A DNA stretch of 64,000 bases from Salinimicrobium tongyeongense (GTDB taxonomy: Bacteria > Bacteroidota > Bacteroidia > Flavobacteriales > Flavobacteriaceae), in NCBI RefSeq assembly GCF_026109735.1, contig NZ_CP069620.1:1488001-1552000 (forward strand), given 5' to 3'. The notes under the pieces are model-generated. The model was not told the DNA's origin. It ran no database searches and saw only the letters and a program-made list of their open reading frames with translations. This document shows positions 26,909 through 34,715 of this stretch, one piece after another. Numbering within the stretch: position 1 is the stretch's first letter; each line of letters begins with the position of its first letter. Both the position numbers and the translations under genes were made by a program.

Positions 26909-27895
26909 ATGAAGATTCTCTCTTTTCTCGCTGTATTTTGCTGTACAGCCGTCTTCTCCCAGTCGGGCAATCCCGAAATCATGAAAGATGCCTTTGCACA
27001 TACCTATTCTATAGTGGCAAGAGATGCAGAGACAGGCGAGATGGCCGTGGGTGTACAGAGCCACTGGTTTTCTGTGGGCTCAATTGTTTCCTGGGGAAAA
27101 TCGGGCGTAGGCGTGGTGGCAACACAATCATTCGTCAATCCTGCTTATGGCCCGCAGGGACTGGAGCTTATGGAACAGGGAAAAAATCCTTCCGAAGCCC
27201 TGGGGATCCTGCTTGCTCAGGATGAAGGAAAAGAATACCGGCAGGTGGCCTTTTTGGATACTTCAGGGAATACTGCCGCCCACACCGGCGAAAATTGCGT
27301 AGAAGCCGCAGACCATATTAGTGGCGAAAATTATTCGGTACAGGCTAATATGATGCTCAATGCCACAATAGTGCCTGCCATGCAAAAAGCTTTTCTGGAG
27401 AACGCAAAATTGCCGCTTGCCGAAAGGGTGTTAAAGGTTCTGCAGGCTGCCGAGGCTGCAGGGGGAGATCTCCGCGGCAGCCAGTCGGCCGCAATTATTG
27501 TTGTGGGCCCCGAAAAAGTGAAAAATCCCTGGGAAGAAAAAAAGATCGACCTGCGGGTAGACGATCATGAGCAACCGCTGGCAGAACTGGAACGCCTTCT
27601 AAAAGTTGCCCGGGCTTATGAATTTATGAACCGTGGCGACCTGGCTATGGAAGAAAATAATATTGAAAAAGCACTTGAAGAATACGGCAATGCCATGAAA
27701 CTTTTCCCAGAAAACCTCGAAATGCAATACTGGACCGCCGTTGCCCTTGCCAACAGCGGAAGAATGGACGAGGCAAAGCCCATTTTTGAAGCCATATTTA
27801 AAGAAGATGAAAACTGGAAGGAAATGACCCGCAGGTTACCCTCTGCCGGCCTTTTAAACATTCCGCCACAAGAACTGCTAAACCTTATAAAATAA
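26909..27895 (+). CDS. DUF1028 family secreted protein (Ntn-hydrolase-like)
   Basis: 328 residues with a signal peptide (SFLAVFCCTAVFSQ). Residues about 28-220 match DUF1028: HTYSIVARDAETGEMAVGVQS, VGVVATQSFVNPAYGPQGL, NMMLNATIVPAM, GGDLRGSQSAAIIVV. The fold is related to N-terminal-nucleophile hydrolases, but no reaction is established for the family as I know it. The C-terminal 110 residues contain a TPR-like pair (ARAYEFMNRGDLAMEENNIE, LEMQYWTAVALANSGRMDEA). The small lipoprotein gene starts 1 bp after its stop, so the two are almost certainly cotranscribed. Confidence 0.85.
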   Translation: MKILSFLAVFCCTAVFSQSGNPEIMKDAFAHTYSIVARDAETGEMAVGVQSHWFSVGSIVSWGKSGVGVVATQSFVNPAYGPQGLELMEQGKNPSEALGILLAQDEGKEYRQVAFLDTSGNTAAHTGENCVEAADHISGENYSVQANMMLNATIVPAMQKAFLENAKLPLAERVLKVLQAAEAAGGDLRGSQSAAIIVVGPEKVKNPWEEKKIDLRVDDHEQPLAELERLLKVARAYEFMNRGDLAMEENNIEKALEEYGNAMKLFPENLEMQYWTAVALANSGRMDEAKPIFEAIFKEDENWKEMTRRLPSAGLLNIPPQELLNLIK

Positions 27896-27896
27896 G

Positions 27897-28271
27897 ATGA
27901 AAATGAAAAATCTAAAACTCAACTATCTCACCATAGCCCTGGGATTGCTCCTAATGTCTTCATGTAAGGATGAAAAGGCTGCAACCCAATCTAGCCCGCA
28001 GCAAACCGCCGAAACCAGTGCGCAGGCAGCAGGTAGTGAGCAAGTAAAGGTGAATCCGGCCCATGGGCTTCCGGGCCACAGGTGTGATCTTCCGGTGGGT
28101 GCGCCTTTAACAGCCAATTCTGCCGGCAGCACCAGCCCAGCAGCTGCCAGCCCGGCACCCTCGTCATCGGTATCGCCAATAAGGGTAGACCAAACGCCGC
28201 AGGTAAATCCTCCCCACGGGGAGCCGGGCCACGATTGTTCCATCCCGGTAGGGGCACCGCTGCAAAAATAA
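27897..28271 (+). CDS. small lipoprotein with two NPxHGxPGHxC repeats
   Basis: 124 residues. The lipobox is LLMSSCKDEK at about residue 23. The mature part is low-complexity (rich in Ala, Ser, Pro, Gln) and carries two copies of the motif NPxHGxPGHxCxxPVGAPL, one mid-protein and one at the C-terminus, each with two His and one Cys. I know similar short motif proteins from Bacteroidota, annotated as hypothetical; I do not know a function. The His/Cys pattern would suit metal or haem binding, or a covalent anchor, but this is speculation. It is translationally close (1 bp) to the DUF1028 gene. Confidence 0.75.
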   Translation: MKMKNLKLNYLTIALGLLLMSSCKDEKAATQSSPQQTAETSAQAAGSEQVKVNPAHGLPGHRCDLPVGAPLTANSAGSTSPAAASPAPSSSVSPIRVDQTPQVNPPHGEPGHDCSIPVGAPLQK

Positions 28272-28296
28272 GGTCAAAAATGGCATTTTTTGACAC
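28272..28296. repeat. dispersed palindrome, exact core
   Basis: Core AAAATGGCATTTT (28277-28289) flanked by GGTC and TGACAC, directly after the stop of the small lipoprotein. A degenerate second copy (AAAATGTCCATTTT) follows at 28313-28326. Confidence 0.8.
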
Positions 28297-28453
28297 TCAT
28301 AAAACGAGTGAAAAAATGTCCATTTTCAAAACCTTCAGCATTACTTTCTTTATTCAGAAAAAGAAGGCTGAAATCTGTTTTCTGAATTTTAAAGTAACTG
28401 AAGCTGAAACGATCGCTTTTTCTTCGGAAAAATTCATATTTTAAGAATAAAAA

Positions 28454-28978
28454 ATGGAAGAAGAAGCTTTGGAATTTGCAACTAAAGCTCACGGGCAGCA
28501 GCAACGGAAATATTCAGAAGAAGCTTATATAGAACACCCGAAGCGGGTGGCAAAAATCGTGAAAAGCGTACCACATTCCGCAGAAATGATTTGCGCGGCA
28601 TACCTACATGATGTTGTGGAAGATACTGCGGTAAGCATTGAAGAAATCAGGGAGAAATTCGGAATAAAAGTGGCCGCTCTGGTTGAAGAACTTACCGATG
28701 AGTACATGAAGGTGAATTACCCTCACCTCAACCGAAGGGCGCGCAAAGACCGCGAAGTGCAGCGCCAGGCCAACATAAGCAGAGAGGCTAAAACCATAAA
28801 ATTAGCCGATGTTATTGACAACACTCCTGATATTGTGAGAAATGACCCGGGTTTTGGCCGCAAATACCTTCAGGAAATGGAAAAACTCACAAAAGTGCTT
28901 GTTGGCGGCGATGCAATTCTCTTTGAAAGAGCCAGAAAAGAGGTGGCTGAAGGGAAAAAGACACTAGGCCTTAAATAA
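28454..28978 (+). CDS. HD-domain hydrolase, Mesh1/SpoT-hydrolase-like
   Basis: 174 residues forming a single HD domain: ATKAHGQQQRKYSEEAYIEHPKRVA, AAYLHDVVEDTAVSIEEI and KTIKLADVIDNT. The order H...HD...KLAD and the flanking residues resemble the ppGpp hydrolase domain of RelA/SpoT and stand-alone small alarmone hydrolases, so hydrolysis of (p)ppGpp or a related nucleotide is plausible. The middle segment (YMKVNYPHLNRRARKDREVQRQ) also appears in generic HD phosphohydrolases, leaving the substrate open. It converges on the M28 peptidase gene. Confidence 0.75.
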   Translation: MEEEALEFATKAHGQQQRKYSEEAYIEHPKRVAKIVKSVPHSAEMICAAYLHDVVEDTAVSIEEIREKFGIKVAALVEELTDEYMKVNYPHLNRRARKDREVQRQANISREAKTIKLADVIDNTPDIVRNDPGFGRKYLQEMEKLTKVLVGGDAILFERARKEVAEGKKTLGLK

Positions 28979-28983
28979 AAAAA

Positions 28984-29034
28984 GCTGCAGAAAATCCCAT
29001 TTTTGACACTTCAGGTCGAAAGGTTTTCTGCAGC
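28984..29034 (-). terminator. long hairpin terminator containing a repeat copy
   Basis: GCTGCAGAAAA (28984-28994) pairs perfectly with TTTTCTGCAGC (29024-29034); on the minus strand seven Ts follow. It ends the M28 peptidase transcript and may act on the convergent HD gene. A second weak hairpin (TCGGG...CCCGA, 29040-29063) faces the plus strand. Confidence 0.7.
28991..29009. repeat. dispersed palindrome, degenerate copy
   Basis: AAAATCCCATTTT followed by TGACAC; one core mismatch. It lies within the terminator hairpin. Confidence 0.5.
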
Positions 29035-29075
29035 TCAAATCGGGTCTTGTTTTTGTCGCCCGATCTTACTTTTTC

Positions 29076-30632
29076 TTATTCCACTCCGCCGCGACGGTTA
29101 GGAGAACGCGGTTCTGGCCAGGTTTGCTGCTCCCCGGTGCGGGTGTCTACAGGCAGTTTAATTTGTTCTCTGGAGGCCTTTTCATCGTCTTCACTCGCCA
29201 TGTAAGTAAGTACTGCAGTAAGAATGACATTGTTTCTCACATCGTCAAAAACGATCTTGTCGTAGGTATCGCGATTGGTATGCCAGGTGTAGTTCCAGTA
29301 AGACCAGTCTAAAGCTGTAAGGTTAAAGGCCGGGGCTCCTGCTGCCAGGAAGGAAGCATAGTCTGAACCACCACGGCCGGGTCTTCCGGGGAAAGTAGTC
29401 TCTATATGATCGGCAACCGTATCGGGCACTTTTGAAAGCCAGTCTTCAACATAATCATAAGCGTGTAAGAATCCGTTACCCGAAATACGCACTACTCTTC
29501 CGGTACCGTTATCCTGGTTGAATACTGCCTGAATATTATCGACGATCTCGGGATGATCTTCTACAAATGCACGGGAACCGTTGAGCCCCTGCTCTTCGCT
29601 GCCCCAAAGCCCTATGATAATTGTTCTCTTCGGGTTTGGGTAATGCTCCTTAAGTATACGGGCGGCTTCCATCATTACGATAGTTCCGGTTCCGTTATCG
29701 GTGGCACCGGTAGCGCCATCCCATGAATCAAAATGCGCCGAAAGCACCACGTATTCTTCTGGTAATTCGGTTCCTTTAATAGTAGCAATGGTGTTGAAAG
29801 TTGGTACCATACCCAGGTCTTTAGACTGCGCAGTGACTCTAATCTTTGGTTTGCTCCCGCTTTCTGCCAGCCTGTAAAGCATTCCGTAATCTTCTAAAGA
29901 AAGGTCGAGCGTTGGCACCTTTTTAGTGTAAGCACCAAAAACCTTGTTTACGCCAAAACCTTCAGACCAGTTTGAGGTAACCACCCCAACAGCACCGGCC
30001 TTTTCCAGTACAGCAGGCAAGGTGCGGGAGGTATAGCCCATAGCACGGAATTTATCCCTCCAGGCTTCAGACTGCTCACTGCGTTCGCGTTTCATCTTTT
30101 CCAAAGAAGCTTCGGTGGCATATTCTTCCCAGTTATAATCGGGTCTCCCGGTTGGTTCCTGCATAGAAATGAGAACAAATTTACCTTTTACCTGTGGCAG
30201 CCAGTTTTGAAAAGCCATAGAATCGGCCACTGTTTCGGGCAAAGTAATTACCTCGGCGGTAACAGGTTTTTTCCCGGTAGAAGGGCTCCACGCGAGCTGC
30301 CTTCCCTCAAGGGTTTGCAGCCGTGGCTCCACCATATCAATATGGGTTATACCGCGTTCCCAGCCACGCCATTCCCCCCACTTCTGCTTTTCGGCAGGGA
30401 TGCCCCAGCTTTCAAATTTCTTAACGGCCCAGTTATGGGCATTGTTCATTTGTGGTGTGCCCACCAGGCGGGGCCCAATACTGTCAAGCAACTGGTGCGC
30501 CAGTTCTTCAAGCCTGGAATTCTGCTCGGCTTCCTTTACAATATTTTGTATAACTTCATCTTTGGTTTGTGCAAAGCTGAATTGTGCCGATAAAAGCAGG
30601 CACAGGCTCAATAGTCCCGAAAGTTTTTTCAT
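29076..30632 (-). CDS. secreted M28 family zinc aminopeptidase
   Basis: 518 residues with a signal peptide (SLCLLLSAQFSFAQ). A PA-like insert spans about 130-260. The M28 catalytic core has the zinc-ligand series in order: AHFDSW, GATDNGTGT, GSEEQGLNGS (catalytic and ligand Glu), FNQDNGTGR and the late TWHTNRDTYD His. It would hydrolyse peptides in the periplasm or outside the cell. The gene stands alone with a -7 box 32 bp upstream and a hairpin terminator downstream. Confidence 0.92.
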   Translation of the reverse strand: MKKLSGLLSLCLLLSAQFSFAQTKDEVIQNIVKEAEQNSRLEELAHQLLDSIGPRLVGTPQMNNAHNWAVKKFESWGIPAEKQKWGEWRGWERGITHIDMVEPRLQTLEGRQLAWSPSTGKKPVTAEVITLPETVADSMAFQNWLPQVKGKFVLISMQEPTGRPDYNWEEYATEASLEKMKRERSEQSEAWRDKFRAMGYTSRTLPAVLEKAGAVGVVTSNWSEGFGVNKVFGAYTKKVPTLDLSLEDYGMLYRLAESGSKPKIRVTAQSKDLGMVPTFNTIATIKGTELPEEYVVLSAHFDSWDGATGATDNGTGTIVMMEAARILKEHYPNPKRTIIIGLWGSEEQGLNGSRAFVEDHPEIVDNIQAVFNQDNGTGRVVRISGNGFLHAYDYVEDWLSKVPDTVADHIETTFPGRPGRGGSDYASFLAAGAPAFNLTALDWSYWNYTWHTNRDTYDKIVFDDVRNNVILTAVLTYMASEDDEKASREQIKLPVDTRTGEQQTWPEPRSPNRRGGVE

Positions 30633-30663
30633 GCGTGTAGTTAAATTTTAGATCAGTTTGAGC

Positions 30664-30671
30664 CAAATATA
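30664..30671 (-). promoter_or_regulatory. -7 box TATATTTG of the M28 peptidase gene
   Basis: Matches TAnnTTTG on the minus strand, ending 32 bp before the ATG. Confidence 0.5.
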
Positions 30672-30846
30672 TCAATAAAAAGCAGGATTTTCTCTTCGGA
30701 AGTTTTCCTGCTACTGACGGATTTTCAGGTTTTTGACGATATGTCGGTTACTCCGCAAATATTTTAACACTTCCAAAAGCCTGTATATAAGCCACATAAA
30801 GCATGACAGACAAAGAATTTCAGAATTAATTTTATTTACGGACGGT

Positions 30847-30856
30847 ACTGTACAGT
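30847..30856. promoter_or_regulatory. palindrome ACTGTACAGT upstream of proC
   Basis: Perfect 10-bp palindrome 33 bp before the proC ATG, in a position where a repressor could act. No known factor can be assigned. Confidence 0.3.
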
Positions 30857-30888
30857 CTTTGCACAAATTCTACAAAATATTAGAAGTA

Positions 30889-31695
30889 ATGAAAGTTTTA
30901 GTTATTGGAGCAGGAAATATGGGCCTTACTTATGCAGAAGGCATGGCCTCATCAACTTTTTTAAACAGGCGTAAACTCATGATCTACGACGTGTCGCCAG
31001 ACAAAATTGTTTTGCTGAAAGACATGGGGATCTTTGACGTTCACGAGCAACTGGAAGATGCTTTACCCGAGGCCGATCTAATTTTTATTGCTGTAAAACC
31101 TTACCACAGCGAAGAACTCTTTCAAAAGATGAAGCCCATGATGCACAAGGAGCAAATTGCGGTTTCCCTTATGGCAGGAGTCACCATAGGCACCATACAG
31201 AGTGGCCTGGGAATCAAAAAGGTAGTGCGGGCAATGCCTAACCTTCCTGCCCAGGTAGGTAAAGGAGTCACCTCTTATACCGAATCTAAAGAAGTTTCCA
31301 GGGTAGAGTTGCTAATGGTGAGAAACCTCCTGGATACTACCGGCGAATCTATTCACGTGAAGAACCAGAACTTCATTGATGCCTCTACCGGAATTTCGGG
31401 AAGCGGGCCGGCTTATGTATTCTATTTTATGAACTCGATGCTCGAAGCAGCCTTAAAAATGGGCTTTTCGGAGAACGATTCCAGAGTGCTGGTAAGCCAG
31501 ACCTTCGAAGGTGCGGTAGAACTGTTCAACCAAAACGACCTGTCCCCCACTTTATGGATGGATCGCGTGGCCTCAAAAGGGGGTACTACCCGTGCGGCAC
31601 TCGACTCGATGGATGACAATAATGTAAAAGAACTCATCAAGGAAGCCGCCTATGCCGCTTTTGACAGGGCTGTAGAACTGGGAGAAGAAAGTTAA
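30889..31695 (+). CDS. proC: pyrroline-5-carboxylate reductase
   Basis: 268 residues from the ATG at 30889, which starts directly with the NAD(P)-binding motif VLVIGAGNMG; the open frame extends 52 residues upstream without family similarity, so that start is rejected. Later motifs are AVKPYHSEE, VRAMPNLPAQVGKGVTSY, ISGSGPAYVFYFM and VASKGGTTRAALDSM, all typical of ProC. It reduces pyrroline-5-carboxylate to proline in the cytoplasm as the last step of proline synthesis. It is a single gene with its own terminator. Confidence 0.95.
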   Translation: MKVLVIGAGNMGLTYAEGMASSTFLNRRKLMIYDVSPDKIVLLKDMGIFDVHEQLEDALPEADLIFIAVKPYHSEELFQKMKPMMHKEQIAVSLMAGVTIGTIQSGLGIKKVVRAMPNLPAQVGKGVTSYTESKEVSRVELLMVRNLLDTTGESIHVKNQNFIDASTGISGSGPAYVFYFMNSMLEAALKMGFSENDSRVLVSQTFEGAVELFNQNDLSPTLWMDRVASKGGTTRAALDSMDDNNVKELIKEAAYAAFDRAVELGEES

Positions 31696-31738
31696 TTTGA
31701 TTCAAAATTCAAGGTGCTTACTTTGAATTTTCTAATAG

Positions 31739-31772
31739 ACCTGGCACCTCCATACGGGCTGCCAGGTTTTTT
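31739..31772 (+). terminator. intrinsic terminator of proC
   Basis: ACCTGGCA (31739-31746) pairs with TGCCAGGT (31760-31767), followed by a run of Ts. A weaker AT hairpin (AAAATTCAA/TTGAATTTT) precedes it. Confidence 0.8.
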
Positions 31773-31855
31773 ATTTTGATCAATCCTGAAGGCATAAAAA
31801 CTGCTTCGGAAAACATTTGTGGTTGCCACTTCATCTTTTTATCTTATTTATATAA

Positions 31856-31863
31856 TACTTTTG
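31856..31863 (+). promoter_or_regulatory. -7 box TACTTTTG upstream of fadD
   Basis: Matches TAnnTTTG; gives a leader of about 65 nt before the ATG at 31935. Confidence 0.45.
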
Positions 31864-31934
31864 CGCTTCTTCTGCGGAATGATTTCAGGACAAATCTTAA
31901 GCTGTCCTCCCCGGAAGATAATTAGTGATTTCAG

Positions 31935-33743
31935 ATGACACCACACATAAAAAAATCAGCAGCACCAAAACGCCTTTTTGACTGCCTCAGCTTTCAGCTT
32001 GAACATTTTCCGTTACCCGACATGCTTGCCGCTAAAGAAAACGGAACATGGAGAAAATACAGCACCGCCGAGGTAGGGGAAAAAATTGAGCAGATAAGTG
32101 CTTCCCTCTTAAAAATGGGATTTTCGGGAGGTGACGGCAGTACAGAAGGAAGGGATAAAATTGGCATTATTAGCCAGAACTGCCCCGAGTGGATGATGGC
32201 CGATATGGCAATTCAGCAAACCGGCGCGGTATCGGTACCGGTATACCCCAACATTACCAACCAGGAACTACAATTTATTCTTACCGATGCCAATGTAAAA
32301 ATGATCTTTGTAGGAGACGCTGCGCTCTACCAAAAAATCGTTGAAATACGTGAAGAGCTGCCGGATCTAGAACATATCTATTCTTTCAAACCAGTTGCGG
32401 GCATACCGCAGCTTACCAACCTGATGATTCCCCTGAGCCCAGAGTTAAAGCTGCAGGTTAAGGTGAGCAAAAATGCCGTTAAAGAGACCGATCTTGCTAG
32501 CATACTTTATACTTCGGGCACCACTGGGACCCCAAAAGGCGTGATGCTCTCACACCGTAACATTGTTAGCAACGCCCTTGGTGCCGCCAATGTTATCCAG
32601 GAGGTAGGCGTAAACGGCAAAAAAACCCTGAGCTTCCTTCCGCTCAACCACGCATTTGAAAGAATGGCTACCTACTGCCTGTTTTGCAGTGGTGCCGCTG
32701 TTTATTATGCCGAAAGCCTTGAAAAAATTTCAGAAAACCTCAAAGAAGTAAAACCCACGCTTTTCACCACAGTTCCGCGGCTGCTTGAGAAGGTCTATGA
32801 AGGCATACTTGCAAAGGGCAACGAACTCACCGGATTAAAAAGAAGACTTTTTTTCTGGGCCCTGAATTTGGCAGAACGATTCGAGATCAATCAACCAAAA
32901 AGCCTGGGCTACAAATTACAACTTGCAGTAGCCAATAAGCTCATCTTTAGCAAATGGCGCGAAGCCCTTGGCGGTGAGGTCAAATCTATAATCACAGGTG
33001 CGGCGGCATGCCAGGTGCGCCTCTTAAAGATCTTCACTGCCGCTAACATTGTGGTACAGGAAGGTTATGGTTTAACTGAAGCCTCTCCCATTATTAGTGG
33101 AAACCGCTATAATGAACAGAACAGGATGTTTGGTACCGTAGGGCCGCTTTTAAAAGGCGTTGAGGTCAAAATTGCCGAAGACGGGGAAATTTTGTGTAAG
33201 GGCCCAAATGTGATGATGGGCTACTACAAACGGCCCGATCTTACTGAAGAAGTCATGGAAGGAGAATGGCTGCGCACGGGCGACATAGGAACATTTATTG
33301 ATGGAAAATTCCTGAAGATCACAGACCGCAAAAAAGAACTGATTAAAACCAGCGGCGGAAAATTTGTAGCACCCCAGCCTATTGAAAACAAGATGGTAGA
33401 AAGCCCATGGATTGAGCAGATCATGGTGGTGGGAGAGCTACAGAAGTTTGTGGGCGCCCTGGTGGTGCCGGCATTTGAAGCGCTTAAAAAATGGTACCTG
33501 GAACAGGACAAACCCTATCCCGGTAATGATAAGGTTCTTGAAGACCGGCACGCAAAGGAGTTGATTAGTGCTTCTGTTATTCATTTTAACCAGCATTTTA
33601 ATCCGGTGGAACAAATCAAGAAGTTCCGGTTGATCCCTAATGCCTGGACGATTGAAGGAGGAGAGTTAACCCCCACCCTTAAGCTGAAGCGCAAAATGAT
33701 CATCGAAAAGTACCAGGAATTTATTAAGTCTATATACAATTAG
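31935..33743 (+). CDS. fadD: long-chain fatty acid-CoA ligase
   Basis: 602 residues, the usual length for bacterial long-chain acyl-CoA synthetases. The AMP-binding motif ILYTSGTTGTPKGVMLSH is near residue 190; later motifs are FLPLNHAFER, QEGYGLTEASPII, the adenylate site GEWLRTGDIGTF and the C-terminal ITDRKKELIKTSGGKFVAP. It activates fatty acids with ATP and CoA for beta-oxidation or lipid synthesis and is cytoplasmic or membrane-associated. The gene is not in an operon with other lipid genes; an enoyl-CoA hydratase lies 16 kb away. Confidence 0.93.
   Translation: MTPHIKKSAAPKRLFDCLSFQLEHFPLPDMLAAKENGTWRKYSTAEVGEKIEQISASLLKMGFSGGDGSTEGRDKIGIISQNCPEWMMADMAIQQTGAVSVPVYPNITNQELQFILTDANVKMIFVGDAALYQKIVEIREELPDLEHIYSFKPVAGIPQLTNLMIPLSPELKLQVKVSKNAVKETDLASILYTSGTTGTPKGVMLSHRNIVSNALGAANVIQEVGVNGKKTLSFLPLNHAFERMATYCLFCSGAAVYYAESLEKISENLKEVKPTLFTTVPRLLEKVYEGILAKGNELTGLKRRLFFWALNLAERFEINQPKSLGYKLQLAVANKLIFSKWREALGGEVKSIITGAAACQVRLLKIFTAANIVVQEGYGLTEASPIISGNRYNEQNRMFGTVGPLLKGVEVKIAEDGEILCKGPNVMMGYYKRPDLTEEVMEGEWLRTGDIGTFIDGKFLKITDRKKELIKTSGGKFVAPQPIENKMVESPWIEQIMVVGELQKFVGALVVPAFEALKKWYLEQDKPYPGNDKVLEDRHAKELISASVIHFNQHFNPVEQIKKFRLIPNAWTIEGGELTPTLKLKRKMIIEKYQEFIKSIYN
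32112..32124. repeat. dispersed palindrome, one-mismatch copy in CDS
   Basis: AAAATGGGATTTT inside fadD, encoding KMGF; may be chance. Confidence 0.25.
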
Positions 33744-33762
33744 GTACGTTTAATTTCCAATC

Positions 33763-33795
33763 AAACCTAACAGGTCTTAGAGACCTGTTAGGTTT
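33763..33795. terminator. perfect 15-bp inverted repeat after fadD
   Basis: Arms AAACCTAACAGGTCT and AGACCTGTTAGGTTT are fully complementary with a 3-nt loop. It can serve as a terminator in both directions. Similar CCTAACAGG hairpins are, to my recollection, dispersed in several flavobacterial genomes. Confidence 0.75.
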
Positions 33796-33928
33796 TAAAA
33801 AAACTTATAATACGCGATTTTAGAAGATTTACCTTTCCATACGGATCTTCAAATTTGAGGTGGAGCCAATGTAAAACCGGCCCAAAAACCTGGAGTAAAG
33901 CACGTAAACCTGGTAACCCATAGAAAAT

Positions 33929-33961
33929 CAAAAAGCCCCACATCAAAAAATGTGGGGCTTT
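33929..33961 (-). terminator. intrinsic terminator of the tRNA-Asn pair
   Basis: AAGCCCCACA pairs with TGTGGGGCTT across a short AT loop, followed by five Ts on the minus strand, 7 bp after the second tRNA-Asn. Confidence 0.8.
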
Positions 33962-33967
33962 GTTTTG

Positions 33968-34041
33968 CTCCTCCTCTTGGGCTCGAACCAAGGACCCTCT
34001 GATTAACAGTCAGATGCTCTAACCAACTGAGCTAAGGAGGA
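33968..34041 (-). tRNA. tRNA-Asn (anticodon GTT), copy 1
   Basis: 74-nt cloverleaf on the minus strand: acceptor TCCTCCT/AGGAGGA, anticodon stem TCTGA/TCAGA with loop CTGTTAA, T-arm CTTGG-TTCGAGC-CCAAG, discriminator G, no encoded CCA. Confidence 0.96.
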
Positions 34042-34087
34042 ATTTCAGTATGTCCAGAGTTTTTGAAAAGCTTTCTGCTGCTTTTTG

Positions 34088-34161
34088 CTCCTCCTCTTGG
34101 GCTCGAACCAAGGACCCTCTGATTAACAGTCAGATGCTCTAACCAACTGAGCTAAGGAGGA
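34088..34161 (-). tRNA. tRNA-Asn (anticodon GTT), copy 2
   Basis: Identical in sequence to the other copy and offset by exactly 120 bp; the two are transcribed together and share the downstream terminator. The 46-bp spacer has no further gene. Confidence 0.96.
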
Positions 34162-34322
34162 CTGTCGCAAGCATTTTTGCGGTTGCAAATATAATTTAAA
34201 AAATCTATTTCCCTAAACAAAGCACAAAAAAAAATGAGAAGGCAACAGAGATTTTTTTCAGCTGTTAAATTAAAGATATTACTTTCCTTTTTGAATAATT
34301 TTGACGCTGCTAAACTTTAAAT

Positions 34323-34691
34323 ATGAAATCTCTTACTACCATCCTGTTACTGGTTTTGTCAAACGCTTTTATGACCCTTGCCTGGTACGGGCATTTAAAG
34401 TTTGGCGAATGGAAAGGCATAGCAAAATGGGGGCTTTTTGGGCTCATCGTGATTAGCTGGGGCATAGCTTTTTTTGAATATTGCTTCCAGGTACCGGCAA
34501 ACCGTATTGGCTTCAGCGGTACAGGCGGCCCTTTCTCCCTGGTTCAGCTAAAAGTGCTGCAGGAGGTCATTACCCTTGTGGTTTTTGTGGTTTTTTCGGT
34601 TATTTTTTTCAAAAATGAAACCTTCAGCAGCAATCACCTTATAGGCTTCATTTTTCTCGTTCTTGCCGTGTATTTCATTTTTAAAGGCTAG
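34323..34691 (+). CDS. DUF486 (DMT-superfamily) small membrane protein
   Basis: 122 residues with four predicted membrane helices (TTILLLVLSNAFMTLAW, KWGLFGLIVISWGIAFFEY, VITLVVFVVFSVIFF, LIGFIFLVLAVYFIF). The motif FEYCFQVPANRIGF and the whole length match DUF486, a half-size relative of drug/metabolite transporters. The substrate is unknown. The stop codon touches the first base of a palindromic repeat and the gene converges on the nucleotidase gene. Confidence 0.85.
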   Translation: MKSLTTILLLVLSNAFMTLAWYGHLKFGEWKGIAKWGLFGLIVISWGIAFFEYCFQVPANRIGFSGTGGPFSLVQLKVLQEVITLVVFVVFSVIFFKNETFSSNHLIGFIFLVLAVYFIFKG

Positions 34692-34714
34692 TCAAAAATG
34701 CCATTTTTGACACC
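34691..34714. repeat. dispersed palindrome, full copy between convergent genes
   Basis: GTC + A + core AAAATGCCATTTT (34695-34707) + T + GAC, then ACC. It fills the whole 24-bp gap between two convergent stop codons and is nearly perfectly symmetrical. Confidence 0.85.
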
Positions 34715-34715
34715 T

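Noticed and set aside
33968-34161. Two 74-bp direct repeats 120 bp apart as CRISPR or attachment sites
   Set aside because: Both are complete tRNA-Asn genes; no further units and no integrase.
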